Part shown: positions 21,229-31,943 of the stretch, one piece after another
How positions within the stretch are numbered: the first letter of the stretch is position 1
Layout of the letters: each line of letters starts with the position of its first letter
NCBI GenBank assembly: GCA_951213105.1
Contig: OX578146.1
Coordinates: 115,916,551 to 115,980,550, forward strand
Direction: 5' to 3'
Origin: Amaurobius ferox
Taxonomy: Eukaryota; Arthropoda; Arachnida; Araneae; Amaurobiidae
Length of the DNA: 64,000 bases
Notes under the pieces: generated by a model
The model's database searches: none
What the model was told of the DNA's origin: nothing
Seen by the model: the letters and a program-made list of their open reading frames with translations, nothing else
Program-made: the position numbers and the translations under genes

Positions 21229-23013
21229 TCATCACTTTCATGTACTATCAATCTTTTCTTTCTGATAGGTATGATGTCACTTTCATCACTTGAGCTTTCT
21301 TGATGCGATTCTGGCTCAATGTTTGACGAATTAGGCAAGATCTCGGGTTGACAAGACTTTGTCATGAAATCGGTAATTAGCAATTGCGTAGATTTTTTTT
21401 TTTGCTAAATGTTTATAGACCTCTTCATATTAATTTAAGCATTTACGAGGGTCTCGCTGGAATCGGAGAGCTCGATCAACATTTGTGTCATATTGTAAGA
21501 AATGGTTGCCCAATTTTCTTCCCAAATCAAGTCCTACGCTTATGATTCTTGCTGTGAACGCAACTGGTTCAGATTGTTCTTCATCAGAATCATTGTCTTC
21601 ATCATGTTTGTTTGTTTCACGAATCACGTTAATTAAATCATCTTCATTCAATTCTTCATCAGCCATTATTTCTTCAATATCTGCTTGAGCTAAATCTTCA
21701 AAATCTTCTCCTCCTATAGTATGGGCCAACTCAGTGATCTGAGAATATTAATAATAATGCCCTATTGGTGATTTATCATTTCCACTTTCAACAACATCCG
21801 GCCATATTGCTTTCCAGCAGGCGTTGATCGTTGATTGCTTGATCTGAGTGTATGACAGTCCAACATGCTTAACTCAATCTGAAATTGTCAATTTCTTCCA
21901 AGCATCCGTCAGAATAAGATCTTCATCATTCTCCATTTGTTCTAAGATATACCTGAAAGTTTTCTTGATGTACAGTGCTTTAAAAGTCGAAATTATCCCT
22001 TGATCTAACGGCTGTAATAAGGAAGTTGTATTCTTTGGTAAAAAAACAACTTTTACATTTTCGTGTTGTAAATCTGGAGGATGACCTGGTACATTATCAA
22101 TTAATAGCAGAGCCTTAAAAGGCAATCCCTTTTAAGTTAAATAATTTTTGACATCTGGAACAAAGAAGTTATGGAACCATTCATTGAAAGCTATGGCAGT
22201 GACCCATGCTTTTCTATTAGCCATCCAATAGACGGGAAGGTTTTTAATATTTATTCCTTTGAATGATCTTGGTGATTTTGATTTGTTAATCAGCAATGGT
22301 TTCATCATATAATCGCCAGAAGCATTGCAACAGAAAAGAACTGTTATACGACTTTTCGCCACTTCATGACCACTAGCTGATTTGTGAGCTTCGGCTATAA
22401 AGGTTCTTTCCGGCATTTTTTTCCAGAATAATCTGCACTCGTCAGCATTGAAAACCTGATCAGAAGTGTAGGAGTTAGCGGCAATGATTTCTGCAAGTTT
22501 TGCCAGATATTGTTGTGCAGCATCCGAATCAGCAGATGCACTTTCACCTTTCATTCACAGATCATGTAAAGAATGTCTTTGTTTGAATCTCTCGAACCAC
22601 CCATGGCTTGCGGAAAAAGATACCTTCTTTTCATCGAACGAAGTCCACGGCGACTGATTCTTAAGTGATTGATAAATCTTCAAAGCTTTATTTATAACAG
22701 CATTGGTATCGATCAGGATTCGCTTTTGAGTTTGGTTTTCTATCCATATCACTAAGGCTTTTTCCATATTTTCCATTGTAACATCTCTAACATATGAAGT
22801 CGTACTCATACTACTGCAGGTTCTAGCTGTTACACTTTTTCTAATGGAGTCTTCATTTTTTCTTATTGTCCTTATTGTGGCTTCATTCATGGAGTAAAAT
22901 TTAGCAACATCCGTTACTTTTTCTCTATTACGTAGACGGTCTAATATTTGAATTTTAGTTTCTAAAGAAATAACTTTTCTTTTCATTTGATTTTTCTTCA
23001 AATCCTTTGACAT
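21229..23013 (-). pseudogene. Tigger transposase (TIGD1-like), four in-frame stops and a frameshift
   Basis: The frame starts MSKDLKKNQMKRKVIS at 23013. An N-terminal CENP-B/psq-type helix-turn-helix (about residues 15-60, LETKIQILDRL ... DVAKFYSMNEATIRTI) is followed by a second DNA-binding domain (WIENQ ... FERFKQRH). The DDE core comes next: first Asp in VFNADE, second in LLIDNVPGHP, third in LLQPLDQGI, a DD30D spacing typical of Tigger. The acidic tail ends HESDDSD. One frame is kept almost throughout, interrupted by TGA at 22557-22555, TAA at 22134-22132, TGA at 21876-21874 and a TAA about 21740. A further stop and a +1 slip in a run of 11 A (near 21401) affect the C-terminus. The catalytic residues survive, so decay is mild; transposition in trans cannot be judged from this. 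Confidence 0.93.
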
Positions 23014-23187
23014 TATAGAACCTTAAGAAATTTACGCAAACGATATTAAAGATGCAATAAAAACTATAAATGTTGAAAAATTACCAGTTAAAAAGATAAA
23101 CGCACAATAATATAAGCTTTGCTACTAAAATGTTTCCGCACTATGTACTTGCATGAACCAGATAGTTTTACCGTTGTGAAATACATA

Positions 23188-23271
23188 CAGGGATTCCCCT
23201 ATTACGGGGATTTCCCTATACGGGGACTCCCCTAAATGTATATATTTTACAACACCGGGAATCCCCTGTTG
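23188..23271. repeat. Subterminal palindromic patch inside Tigger
   Basis: A GC-richer run of cagggattcccct, acggggatttcccta, acggggactcccct and ccgggaatcccctg. The outer words are inverted copies of each other. It lies between the terminal repeat and the transposase start, where regulatory or transposase-binding repeats often sit; that role is inference. Confidence 0.55.
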
Positions 23272-23824
23272 TTTACATCAGTGTTACCAAAGGAATAAAA
23301 TTAAAAAATGTCATCAAATCTTTGTATAGGCGTATATGGAGCGGAATATACATTTTTAACAATTTTTTGAAATATGTTACTTTATAAACCGTGTAAAAGC
23401 AAAATCGTGTAAAACAAGTGCCGTGTAAATCGGGGGATAAGTGTAATACCAAAATCTAATCAGCACCAGAGTATCCCACAAGTAACTTATCTGCCAAATT
23501 TTGTGAAATTGGGTCAATTAGTATTTTAGCTATAGTGGATACATTACATTTTTACGGGCCATTTCGCAAAAAAAGGCCATACCAAATTGACTTACCTACC
23601 AAATTCTATGAAAATCGGTCCATAAGTTTTTGAGTTAGAGTGAATACATACATTGCACAGACACACAGACTGACAGACAGACAGACACACAGACGTCACG
23701 CTAAAAATAGTTTTTTCGCATTCTAGAGGTCTCGAAACGTGTAGATCCGTCGAAAACTCGAGTTGCGATTTTCGGCATGATTCCAATACTTTCCCATACA
23801 TTACCATGTATTACAGGGTAAGTA

Positions 23825-24652
23825 AAAAAATCTGATGTGGGCAGCACATGACTTTCCCTGCAGAATTAATTTCATAATTTCTTTTTTTTTTATAATTCGT
23901 TGGATTGAGTTTTATTGCACCAAATAACACTAAATTTACATTTTTAATTCAATTTTTGTTTTTATATGGTAATTGGACATTTTCCCGAAATCGGCGTAAC
24001 AAAAATGCAAGAAATCTCAAATATCTTGAGAACGGTTAGTCCTAAAGTATAATGGAGTGTGTTATATTTATTCTTTATCCTCGTCAAAAATAGCGTATGA
24101 AACAAAAATTCATTTGATATATTTGAGCATATATAGACTTTTTTTTTCGATTTTGGCGATTTTTGCGGGCCATTTCGTAAAAAAAGGCAGGTTGTTCTTT
24201 TCCGAATCGTATCAAAATCTAATCAGCACCAGGGTGACCTACAAGTGACTTATGTACCAAATTTTGTAAAATTTGATCAATTAGTTTTTCAGTTACATGG
24301 GATACAGGCAATTTTTGAGGACCATTTCGTAAAAAAGCCGGGTTGGTTTATTCCGAATAGTACCCAAAACTAATCAGCACCAGAGTCACATACAAGTGAC
24401 ATATCTACCAAATTTTATGAAATTCGATCCATTTGTTTTTGAGTTAGAGTGGATACATACATTGCACAGACAGACAGACAGTGACTTATCTACCGAAGAC
24501 AGACAGACACACACACAGACGTCACGCTAAAAATAGTTTTTTCGTATTCTAGAGCTCTCGAAACGTGTAGATCCGTCGAAAATTCGAGTTGCGATTTTCG
24601 ACATGATTCCAATACTTTCCCTATACATTACCATGTATTGCAGGGAAAGTAA
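23825..24652 (+). mobile_element. Helentron-like HINE element (H6b), head to tail with H6a
   Basis: Full length, about 825 bp. It starts aaatctgatgtgggcagcac at about 23828, carries tgcaccaaataacactaaat-type sequence, the cagacag microsatellite at 24466-24520, and the hairpin actttccctatacattacca ... cagggaaagt at 24614-24650. It has one internal re-duplication (ccatttcgtaaaaaa...cagcaccag) at 24168-24225 and 24319-24376. Confidence 0.75.
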
Positions 24653-24717
24653 AAGAATAAGACCAACCCCATTACTCTAGATCTAGATATTCAGTATCAT
24701 TTCAAATAAGCATGCGT

Positions 24718-24816
24718 ATCATTTTGAGCAATTAAACTCAATTTAATGAATTATAAAAGAAAGAGAAAATTAATTTGAATCTGTAGGGAAAGTCATGTGC
24801 TGTCCTCATCAAATTT
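24718..24816 (-). mobile_element. HINE 5'-end fragment (H7)
   Basis: Inverted piece of the same subfamily: gagcaattaaactcaattta, ctgtagggaaagtcatgtgc and tcatcaaattt. It lies about 65 bp beyond H6b. Confidence 0.65.
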
Positions 24817-24819
24817 TTA

Positions 24820-26705
24820 GTTTTCTGAGAGTAGGGGTATAAAATGTTTTTTTTTAAAGTAAAGGAATAGAAAGTAGCATATTCCATCTTTGCTATTTTC
24901 TTTCTCTATTTCCAAAAATACCCACAAGAGTATCGCCGTTTCCGTTGTGAAACGTGTTGTCATCAAACATCAATTTATCTGATTACTTTCGAGATCGAGA
25001 ATTTATCGAACCACATTTTTATGAAGCAAGAAAGATAAGACGTTCGAGAGTACGCTGTAAGCAATCTCGGAGTGGTTTGATTGTGCGGACAATATAAATT
25101 TAAGAAAAAAAATGTTATTGCTGTGTTTCTGCTATAAATAGATATTTCGTACTTCGATTGCATCAACTAGTGAATTTTATTTATGAAAAAAGAATGAATA
25201 ATGCTCGGGTAGGTGTTAGGAAACATTATATCTATATTACTGTGATAACATAATTTAGCCTGAAGGAATTTTTAAGATGTTTATGCAAATAATTAATTTG
25301 GAACTCAAACTGCCGAAAATTTTTGTTAATACTCATTGACCATTACGATGTGTCTTCAACCTAACCCATCTACTTCCCGCTGATGCATACAGAACAAACA
25401 TCTAGAATTAGTTGCTCTCCGCTGGGATAGATTTCCATTAGTAGAAAGGTCAATAATTACAATTTTTTTAATATATTATTTACATTTTTTTACAATTTAA
25501 TACAGTTATATTTAAATAGCTCGGACTTTAAGGGATTTTACAATCGAAATCATGGAAGCTACTCGAAGTCATCAAGCATAACTTGAAATTATAGCAGCAT
25601 ACTAAACTTTTTCAAACATGTGGTACGGGGTAGTTTGTGGGTTCCCCTCTTATTCTCATTGGCTTTCCGTGATTCATATTAACATTGGTTCCAGTCATGT
25701 GAATGGAGCTTATGTCGAGCTTCATTGGATAATCTCCTATATCCTTTGAGGCCTTGCTTACGTCTATCAAAAACCACGTGCCACGAGGTTATAATTAAAT
25801 TTCTTGTCCATAGATGATTGTCCGCCTCAACATAAAAAATGGCGTCCTCGTGTTTGGGACTTGCTGCCATCTTGTCGCTTTTGCATACTGTAGAATATGT
25901 AATGCATTTTATTCCTAGTGTATCACAAATAGGAAAAAGGTGCATTACCTCAAATCACTGCTGCCATGCTCATATATTTTAGAGTACATTGTTTCACAGC
26001 AACAATGATTGTCACACTCTCAGGACCAATGCTTGTCATATTTCTTTAACAGTTACAAGCTTTTGGGTTTGGGTCATTTCTTATGAATATTCCTTTTTAG
26101 CACACCTCCTCGTCTCCTTATCTCGTCATGCTCTCTCAGTCTGTTAATTATTTTTAGCTTCTTCAGCTCATTCCATTTAGTTGTAGGGTAAGGGATGGTT
26201 CACGGATAACCAACCTTCCGACTCTGGTTGACTCGTAAGCAATTTGCAGAACTTAGGCCATTTGCACCGACTATATCCATCAGGTCCCAGGCTGGCGAGG
26301 GGGGCCGTGCCAAAAGGATAGTAAAAATTTAAATATTTCCAATATCAATAAAACAATACAATGTCAATAAAATCAATAAAATTGGTCAGTTGAAAATCGA
26401 TTTAATAGTTTTACATTCTATCTCCTCATATTATGCTATTTCATAATTAAACATATAGTTTAGTTGCGCTTCCTACTTCAAAAAAGTCATATTTTGATGA
26501 TTTATTAAAATTAAAATTACTATATTTAATAAGTATAAATAATTCCAAAATATCCAATAATGATGGTTAATATGTACACAAAATGATATTTGGCTTTTAA
26601 AATATCCTTTCTAGATATTTTACCACCATTTTCATTTGTTGAAATTTTTTAGTGATTTATTGAATTTCTAGAAAATATCCCAATCATCGTTAAGATATGC
26701 GCAAA
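24820..26705. other. No gene recognised; one GC-richer patch
   Basis: A GC-richer patch without recognisable content lies at 26185-26320. The minus-strand frame at 25945-25679 (88 codons) matches no family I recognise and has no supporting context. No RNA gene or element end was seen. Confidence 0.5.
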
Positions 26706-26708
26706 ATA

Positions 26709-28134
26709 CACTCTTTTGCAAAAATAAAAGCGAAGCACCATGAAGAAAGTGACTGTTTTTATTGAAATTAATATGCGTACAGCTCATATACATGTAATGA
26801 AAGGATTACAAAATCAAAGTCGCAGGACCCATCAATGGTTAGGATTTGCACATTAAATTTTCAAATCAGTAATTGGAGAAACCACCCTTGGCGATAATGC
26901 ATGCTTGTATAAGTCTAGGTAAGGAGTGCTAAAGTTTTGTAATATTATCCTGCTATACATTCTGCCAGGCATTCCTCAATGGTTATTCCAGATCTGCTAC
27001 ATTTCGGGGTGCCCAAATTTGTCAGCCTAACATGTCCCATACATGCTCGATTGGCGAAAGGTCTGGTGACCTTGCTGGCCAAGTAACAATATCAACAGCA
27101 CGGAGACAATCCACAGATATGCGAGCCGTATGTGGCGTGGCACTACCTTGTTGAAAAATGGCCCTAGAATGACGTGCCATGAAAGATAACGCAAACGGCC
27201 GCAGGATTTCATCAACATATCGTTAAGCGGCTAAAGCTGTACGCAGGATGACTAGGCGACCTGCTGCCGTAAGAGATAGCACCCCATACCATCACACCAG
27301 GGGTAATGGTTGTGTGTCTGTGTAAAACAAAGGCTAATTGGGACCGTTGGCCCTGGCGGCTCCACACACGTACTCGATGATCGTCTGCTGAAAGACTGAA
27401 ACGTGATTCATCGCTAAACACTATGAGATACCAGTCTGCTGGCACCATGATGCTCGGCGACGACACCACTCCAAACGACTCTGTTGGTGTTGTGGGGTTA
27501 TGGACATACATCTTAAACGCCACCGTGAGCATAACCCCACATCAGCCAAGCGTCGCGAGATGGTGGAAAGTACCACGGGTGGTATGGAAGAGACTATAGC
27601 ACGTTGGATGGCGACAATGATGCCGTTGAGCCAGTTCCGGCCTGTCGCACAATCATCCAATCTTGCCTCGCATTCATGCACCTTGGCCTTCCAGACTCTT
27701 CATTCCGCCGATAAGTTCTTTGCAGCAACCATTGCTGCCAGCACCTTCGTACAGCAGTGTTCGTTTGGTGCAAGTGGAGACCTATTGGTCGGTATCACCA
27801 GCCAGTTTCTCGCATCCCGACTATACGACCACGTTTGAACTCGTCTAATTGCTTATAAGGTCTCCGGCAACGCTGGGCATTATTGGTTGCTTTTCCACAG
27901 AACTGCAACGCCGATAACGAGCAAAGGGAAGTCGTCCACATTTTTAACCTGTTTTATAGGATGCTAGGTGAGCAGTAGAAACTCTCTCTATGACCGAAGT
28001 TAACACTCATTGACCTTGCACATGTAATGATTTGCATACTTGGTATAAAGGAATTTGCATGCGAAATTTCAAGATGATCGGATTATTTTTTAAGGATGCT
28101 TCGTTTTCTTTGCTTGCTTTTTTGCAAAAGAGTG
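26709..28134 (-). mobile_element. Tc1-like DNA transposon, 1426 bp, inactive
   Basis: The terminal inverted repeats start cactcttttgcaaaaataaa at 26709 and, on the minus strand, cactcttttgcaaaaaagca at 28134; both continue to cgaagca. TA flanks both ends (26707-26708 and 28135-28136). Size and ends fit a Tc1-type element with one transposase gene on the minus strand. Confidence 0.92.
26985..27945 (-). pseudogene. Tc1-like transposase, several frameshifts
   Basis: Read on the minus strand, the N-terminal region holds LDEFKRGRIVGMRE, the usual Tc1 helix-turn-helix start, and the ESGRPR AT-hook-like motif after a shift. The catalytic core begins at FSDESRFSLSADDHRVRVW (first Asp kept). VMVWGAISYGSRSP follows and, after another shift, FQQGSATPHTAR, where the family has FQQDNARPHTAR, so the second Asp is Gly. 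The last block SPDLSPIEHVWDML keeps the catalytic Glu. At least three frame changes and a lost catalytic Asp make it inactive. The closest relatives are the arthropod Tc1 transposases; the exact subfamily is not resolved. Confidence 0.88.
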
Positions 28135-28139
28135 TATCA

Positions 28140-29140
28140 TTAGAAAACCAAAGTTTTCTAAATTTGATAGCCAAAGTACAATTTACAAAATACTAGTACC
28201 TGCATAATTGAAATTTCGCATATCCCTGATGTTCTCGAACATCACATGGCTGTATTCAGTAAAATAATGCAATAAAGTGCCAAGAACTTTCTTTGTTTTC
28301 ATTGAAGAATTGTACAACTTTTAATGCCCGGTAGAAAAGGAACTTTATCAGGCAATCGCAGATGTCTCAATAGTGTTAATAGTAGTATGCCTTTCATTAA
28401 GAAATTTTTATCGAAAAGTGTGTCAAATTTACATACCATGTTAGCAAACCATGCTAGCAGATCAATGAACATCAGTGTAACTTTTTTCATTTTCATTATT
28501 TAAAACAGCTGGCTTATCAGATGAAGCTGTTATAGAGTTCTATAGATGTTTGCTATTAAATGACATTTTATATTTTGTAATATATTCTAAAAAATGACGT
28601 ATGGTAGATAATATTAGATGGCGCCACTTTTACTAGATTTTTGTATACACTCTGGCAACACTTAACTTCGAAAGAATCCGATAGATGGCAATGAAAACCT
28701 ATTTCGGTTTCTTTACATCGCATTTAAACTAGTATTCGTTGTCAGCTTTCGTATGTCAACCTTTTCATTTTATAATATTTGAATAAATTCATAAAACCGG
28801 CTTGTAAATATCATAAGAAAAATGTATGCAAAATCTTTGAATACGGTTATACTGCTTGCGTACTTATGTGGTATAAGTGTGTACATTTAAGTACATCTGT
28901 GCGTATTTATATGTGCGATAATGTATTTGACTTAAACGTAGTTTTTGGTACGTAAAACATTGAAGACAACTTATTTAATATTTTCGAAATATAGAAGTTT
29001 TGCAATTTAGCAGTTTCAAATTCAATAAAAGTGTATTTTATACAACAGCTAGATAAAAATGTGCATATTTTTCAAATAAATCCATTAAAGTTAACGTCTG
29101 TTTTATCTGTATTTATTATTTTTAATCCGAATTCTTCACT
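28140..29140. other. AT-rich DNA, nothing recognised
   Basis: The minus-strand frame at 28496-28299 (65 codons) has no recognisable motif. No repeats of note. Confidence 0.55.
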
Positions 29141-29149
29141 CCCACTTCA

Positions 29150-29760
29150 ATAAATTCACAAAAGTCTGTACAGTACTAGTCTTCAAATTCAACTCTTGAC
29201 AGCATGGGAAATGTGGCAAATGATTTTGCGTAAACATAGCCGTACAACTTTTAATTCATTTCGAAACCCTTTAGCACGCCTAATCAGCTCTGACAGTCTG
29301 ATTCTTAACCTGACGTTTCAACTTCAATTCCTTTAGTCAAATTAGTTATATATGCAAACTCTGGTAGAAATTCAGGGTTCCTCACTTGATTCACATCCTC
29401 ACAGTTTTTTTAAATTGTCTTTAAGAAACTGGAATCTCTTTTCTGAAGCAAAAAAGAAGAGAAACCAAATTCTGAAGGCATTTTCCTTCGCTTATCCAAT
29501 ATATAGAACCCAAAGTTCCAGTTAAAACTTTCATTGTTGCTCCTCGGCATGCAGAGATAAACCTCCAGCGATATAAATTTCCATTTTCAAGTTTGTCACA
29601 AAAATGGAAAACAGATATAACTACTGCCCTCCTTTGCAGAAGCCTTGATTGCAAATTTGTTATTTGAGTTAAACGTGTGAAGGCACCACTAACAACATTA
29701 CTGACCTTGGTGCTAAGTTAAAAAACTGTATCTGCCCCCTAAACCTTCACTATGAACTAG
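29150..29760 (-). pseudogene. hAT-like (ZBED5/SCAND3-type) transposase remnant
   Basis: Read on the minus strand, a reading of about 77 codons at 29654-29421 is followed by eroded continuation to about 29150. The order of motifs resembles the conserved middle of the ZBED5/SCAND3/GTF2IRD2-type hAT proteins. It runs: a NLQSRLLQRR piece (family INFIKSRPLNSRLF), CDKLE, GSIYWISEGKCLQNL (family EVRWLSRGKVLxRL), FRKEIPVS, then NPEFLPEFAYITNLTKG (family DEEFLxxLAYLADIF). The key Trp-Leu-Ser-Arg-Gly is changed to WISEG, stops occur after IPVS, and the zinc finger and C-terminal dimerisation region are missing. The match was made by eye from memory of the family pattern, so moderate confidence only. 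Confidence 0.5.
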
Positions 29761-29823
29761 ACATTTAATTTACATCTTTTCGATACAAGCCTATGCCGTC
29801 TCTAGGATCAATTTATGTGAAAT

Positions 29824-29854
29824 AAATGGTCCAGCACAAGTTGCTGGACCATTT
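29824..29854. repeat. Perfect 13-bp hairpin followed by T and G runs
   Basis: aaatggtccagca pairs perfectly with tgctggaccattt around the 5-base loop caagt. A T run and ten G (29869-29878) follow directly. No flanking element explains it. Confidence 0.85.
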
Positions 29855-29879
29855 CATATTTTTTTTTTGGGGGGGGGGA

Positions 29880-30409
29880 GTGGAGAATAATTCTTATATG
29901 TCTAAATTTCAAAATCACCAGCATTTCATTTTTGCTATTTTTTTATTTAAAGTTGACGGCCATATTTGTGTCATGGCGCATGACGTTCTCAGCCATTTTA
30001 GACCTTTACGCAAACCATTATATTTAAGCTTATTTATATTCTAAAATGATGGTTCAAAAACCATTGTCTTAAGCTGCCACCAAATTATAAATTTGACTAG
30101 AAGATATAAATTTGACTAGATAGCTTTAAAGAATTGTAAAGGTAAGCAACAAAGACGGGATTTGTGGTTAACATTAAGACTAAATAGATGATAAATACAA
30201 GAAACAGAGGCAGATTCAAAGATAAGGATGTAAGTAATCAATATAATGAAGATAATAACTGCTAAACAGTTCCGCTGTTTGGAAACTATTTAGACACAGG
30301 AGAATTAAAAAAGTATATAGAGATTAAGGCGCGGTTTTCAGCGGGAAATAGATACAACTTTCAATTGTTGAGACTTTTGAAATCGACTTTTGATATTTTA
30401 TTTAATTAA
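29880..30409. other. No gene recognised
   Basis: AT-rich, with a small duplication (aaatttgactaga twice, about 30090-30120). Nothing else was seen. Confidence 0.5.
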
Positions 30410-30411
30410 TA

Positions 30412-31941
30412 CACTGACTTCCTCCAAAAGTTAAGCACGCAATACAAATTTTCATTTTTAGAAAGCGTATTTGAATTTGAGTGTCTGAAAATCGATGTAG
30501 ATGTAGACGGCAGTGTTGCAAATATCGTACGTTGCAGCCAATCACGATTGACTGTCCGTATATATGCTAATTAGGCAGTAATTGAAAACGCCAGCATTCT
30601 GAAGTGTTTGAAGTGGTGCATTTAAATGCTCATACGAAGTGTTAACTTTTGTAGGATTATTTTTGATGATATTCGTATTTCTATGGCTAAAAGAAGACGA
30701 ATGACAGATAGTGAGCGCTAACGTGCTGTCGGACGCATTGAAGCAGGACAGTCAATCAAAGATGGCGCTATTTTCTTTGGCGTTGATCATTCGGTAATTT
30801 CTAGATTATGAAAACAATTCCAAACAAGTCAAACAGTTGTCCGGTGACATTTTCCACGTCGTCCAAGGGTTACCACTCCTCTGATGATCAGTATATTGCT
30901 ATAGCAGCCAAGCGCAATCTACGAGCGATCTTCACAATTGTTACATCCATGGTTGCAACAGCACTTGGTAAGACAATACCTGCCAGTACTGAGCGCCGAA
31001 GGCTCCACGTGAAGGAACTGTACGCCCGAGTACAACGTTTTTTGTTCCACTAATCGTCCAAGCCAGAGGGGCAATATTAAAGTGGTGTCGTCAACATATC
31101 AATTGGACTGTCTCAGATTGGTGCAACGTCCTGTTCACGGACGAGTCCAGATTTGTCCTGGAATCAGATGATGCGCTTGTAAGGGTCTGGAGAGAACGAG
31201 GCATATGTAATCAAGCCAAGAACATCATCGAACATCACGCATTCAGAGGGGGCAGCGTCATGGTGTGGACTGGAATTTCAATGGGATATCGCACAGAGCT
31301 GCACGTCTTTAAAGGCGGTTCTGTGACGGCTGCACGGTACCGGAATGAAGTCCTAGACTCCATTGCGAGACTCTATGCTGCAGCAGTTGGTCGTGATTTC
31401 CTCCTTATAATGCCAGTCCCCATCGATCTAACATTGTTGACGAATACCTTATAAGTAAGGGCATTTCTCGTATGGAGTGTCCGGCGTAGTTCCCCGACCT
31501 TAATCCCATTGAAAACCTTTGGGATGCCCTCGGGCGTTCTGTCTCTGCACATCACCTCCTCCAGCCAGTCTCAGGTAGTTGGAAACTGCCCTATTAGAGG
31601 AATAGTCATTGCTCGCATCTGCAATGGCTGATCACCTCATTGAAAGCATGGTAAATCGTTGTAAAATTTGTGTGAAGGTCCGGGGTGGTTACATACCATA
31701 ATAATGTAAGTTTTGTTTGGTGCATTTGCCTTTAAATATCCTTTTGTTAATGACTCAAATGTGACGTCATCATATAACTTACGAAAAGTAATTCACTTTT
31801 TTTCATTTTTGTACATAATTCTTATTTTCCTTAATGCATAAATTCATTTGCTAACTACATGTACAATTTTGAGTTAATCAAAGCTTTACTTTTCCATTTT
31901 TATTGATTTAACCGTTTGTGCTTAACTTTTAGAAGCCACTG
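30412..31941 (+). mobile_element. Tc1-like DNA transposon, 1530 bp, inactive
   Basis: The terminal repeats are cactgacttcctccaaaagt at 30412 and, on the minus strand, cagtggcttctaaaagttaa at 31941; both run on to aagttaagcac. TA flanks both ends (30410-30411 and 31942-31943). It carries one plus-strand transposase remnant. Its sequence is distinct from the other two Tc1 elements here. Confidence 0.92.
30683..31685 (+). pseudogene. Tc1-like transposase, stops, frameshifts and lost second Asp
   Basis: It starts MAKRRRMTDSER and then an in-frame TAA. Family features follow: RAVGRIEAGQS with a helix-turn-helix (VDHSVISRLWKQF), a PRRPRVTTP linker, and after a frame change IAIAAKRNLRA. The core reads LFTDESRFVLESDDALVRVW (first Asp present) and GGSVMVWTGIS. 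The second-Asp motif, normally DDNARPHR, is shortened to a reading like NASPHRS after LLI, so that Asp is gone. FPDLNPIENLWDALGR keeps the catalytic Glu. Another stop splits CPA from FPDL. The C-terminal tail fades near 31685. Confidence 0.87.
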
Positions 31942-31943
31942 TA

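Larger units (their letters stand above)
20931..23443 (-). mobile_element. Complete Tigger (pogo-type) DNA transposon, inactive
   Basis: 2513 bp. The terminal inverted repeats begin cacctgtctcccaatttaca at 20931 and, on the minus strand, cacttatcccccgatttaca at 23443; they agree in about 19 of the first 23 bases. A TA dinucleotide flanks each end (20929-20930 and 23444-23445), as expected of Tc1/mariner/pogo elements. Further inside, both ends carry several cgtgtaaa words. The target is a HINE, and sister HINE H6b shows the empty site near 24205. The only gene is the broken minus-strand transposase. An extra palindromic patch (23188-23271) lies upstream of that gene. Confidence 0.93.
20561..23824 (+). 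mobile_element. Helentron-like HINE element (H6a), split by Tigger
   Basis: It starts aatctgatgtaggcagcaca and ends with a hairpin (actttcccatacattaccat ... agggtaagt) at 23788-23823. Before the end come cagacag repeats at 23657-23692 and the block cgaaaactcgagttgcgatt. Without the 2.5-kb Tigger insertion it is about 750 bp. A sister copy (H6b) follows with no unique sequence between them. Confidence 0.72.
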
